From a virus, in IMG/VR virus record IMGVR_UViG_3300001683_000032, positions 1-32,349 of that record: a DNA stretch of 32,349 nt; one strand, written 5' to 3'. Within the stretch, counting starts at the first letter, position 1, and every line of letters starts with the position of its first letter. The translations under genes and the position numbers were made by a program. Positions 32,306 to 32,349 of the stretch are shown piece by piece. The notes under the pieces were generated by a model. That model searched no databases, was not told the origin of the DNA, and saw only the letters and a program-made list of their open reading frames with translations.

Positions 32306-32349
32306 TATAAGAGAGACTGGTTAAACAAACAAACTTACGGGCGGCCAAA
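32306..32349. other. Non-coding end of window
   Basis: Forty-four bases after the capsid stop. They are A-rich and end in a GC-rich GGGCGGCC at the window edge. This could be the left arm of a terminator hairpin, but the rest lies outside the window, so nothing can be concluded. Confidence 0.3.

Noticed and set aside
1-32349. tRNA genes, CRISPR arrays, integrase, insertion sequences, homing endonucleases
   Set aside because: The gaps are at most about 100 bases and none shows a cloverleaf or spaced repeats, and no protein has the relevant motifs.

Overview
This window is a stretch of a tailed (myovirus-type, T4-related) bacteriophage genome. Every convincing gene is on the + strand, tightly packed, with gaps of mostly 0 to 30 bases. 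No gap exceeds about 100 bases, and I see no tRNA, CRISPR array, insertion sequence or integrase. The T4-type core is clear: large terminase, portal (gp20-like), prohead protease (gp21-like), scaffold (gp22-like) and major capsid protein (gp23-like), in that order. The DNA is AT-rich with mostly AGA arginine codons, except in the capsid gene. Several virion proteins resemble, from memory, families of marine myoviruses. The host cannot be named from this sequence.

Layout. (1) Positions 2-14922 hold seven large virion proteins, probably tail, baseplate or fibre parts. Two share an N-terminal domain (genes at 2 and 9734), two share a C-terminal domain (10444 and 11683), two carry fibronectin-III-like folds (927 and 7750), and one has a LamG-like domain with another domain inserted in it (11683). 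(2) Positions 14930-20840 form a replication and recombination block: RuvC-like resolvase (TTG start), DnaG/gp61-type primase (TTG start), a DNA-ligase-fold protein with eroded catalytic motifs, a fused Mre11-Rad50 protein (gp47 plus gp46 in one chain) and a small zinc-ribbon protein. (3) Positions 20880-27276 hold a small conserved protein, the terminase, portal, a conserved protein of unknown role, prohead protease and two small probable virion proteins. Tail sheath and tube genes, which sit between terminase and portal in T4, are absent there. (4) Positions 27377-32305 hold two disordered proteins, a phage copy of ribosomal protein bS21, the acidic scaffold and the major capsid protein.

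How it works together. Prohead assembly would use the portal as initiator, the acidic scaffold as core and capsid protein as shell. The protease clears scaffold and trims capsid N-termini, and the terminase then packages DNA whose branches have been processed by the RuvC-like and Mre11-Rad50-like enzymes. Late expression probably uses the AT-rich motif [A/C/G/T]ATAATTAA found in four of the longer gaps.

Most noteworthy: the bS21 homologue inside the head operon; a 20-base tandem duplication that copies the ribosome-binding site and start codon of the scaffold gene and makes a six-codon leader ORF abutting the real start; the ligase-fold protein lacking most catalytic residues; and the single-chain gp47-gp46 fusion.
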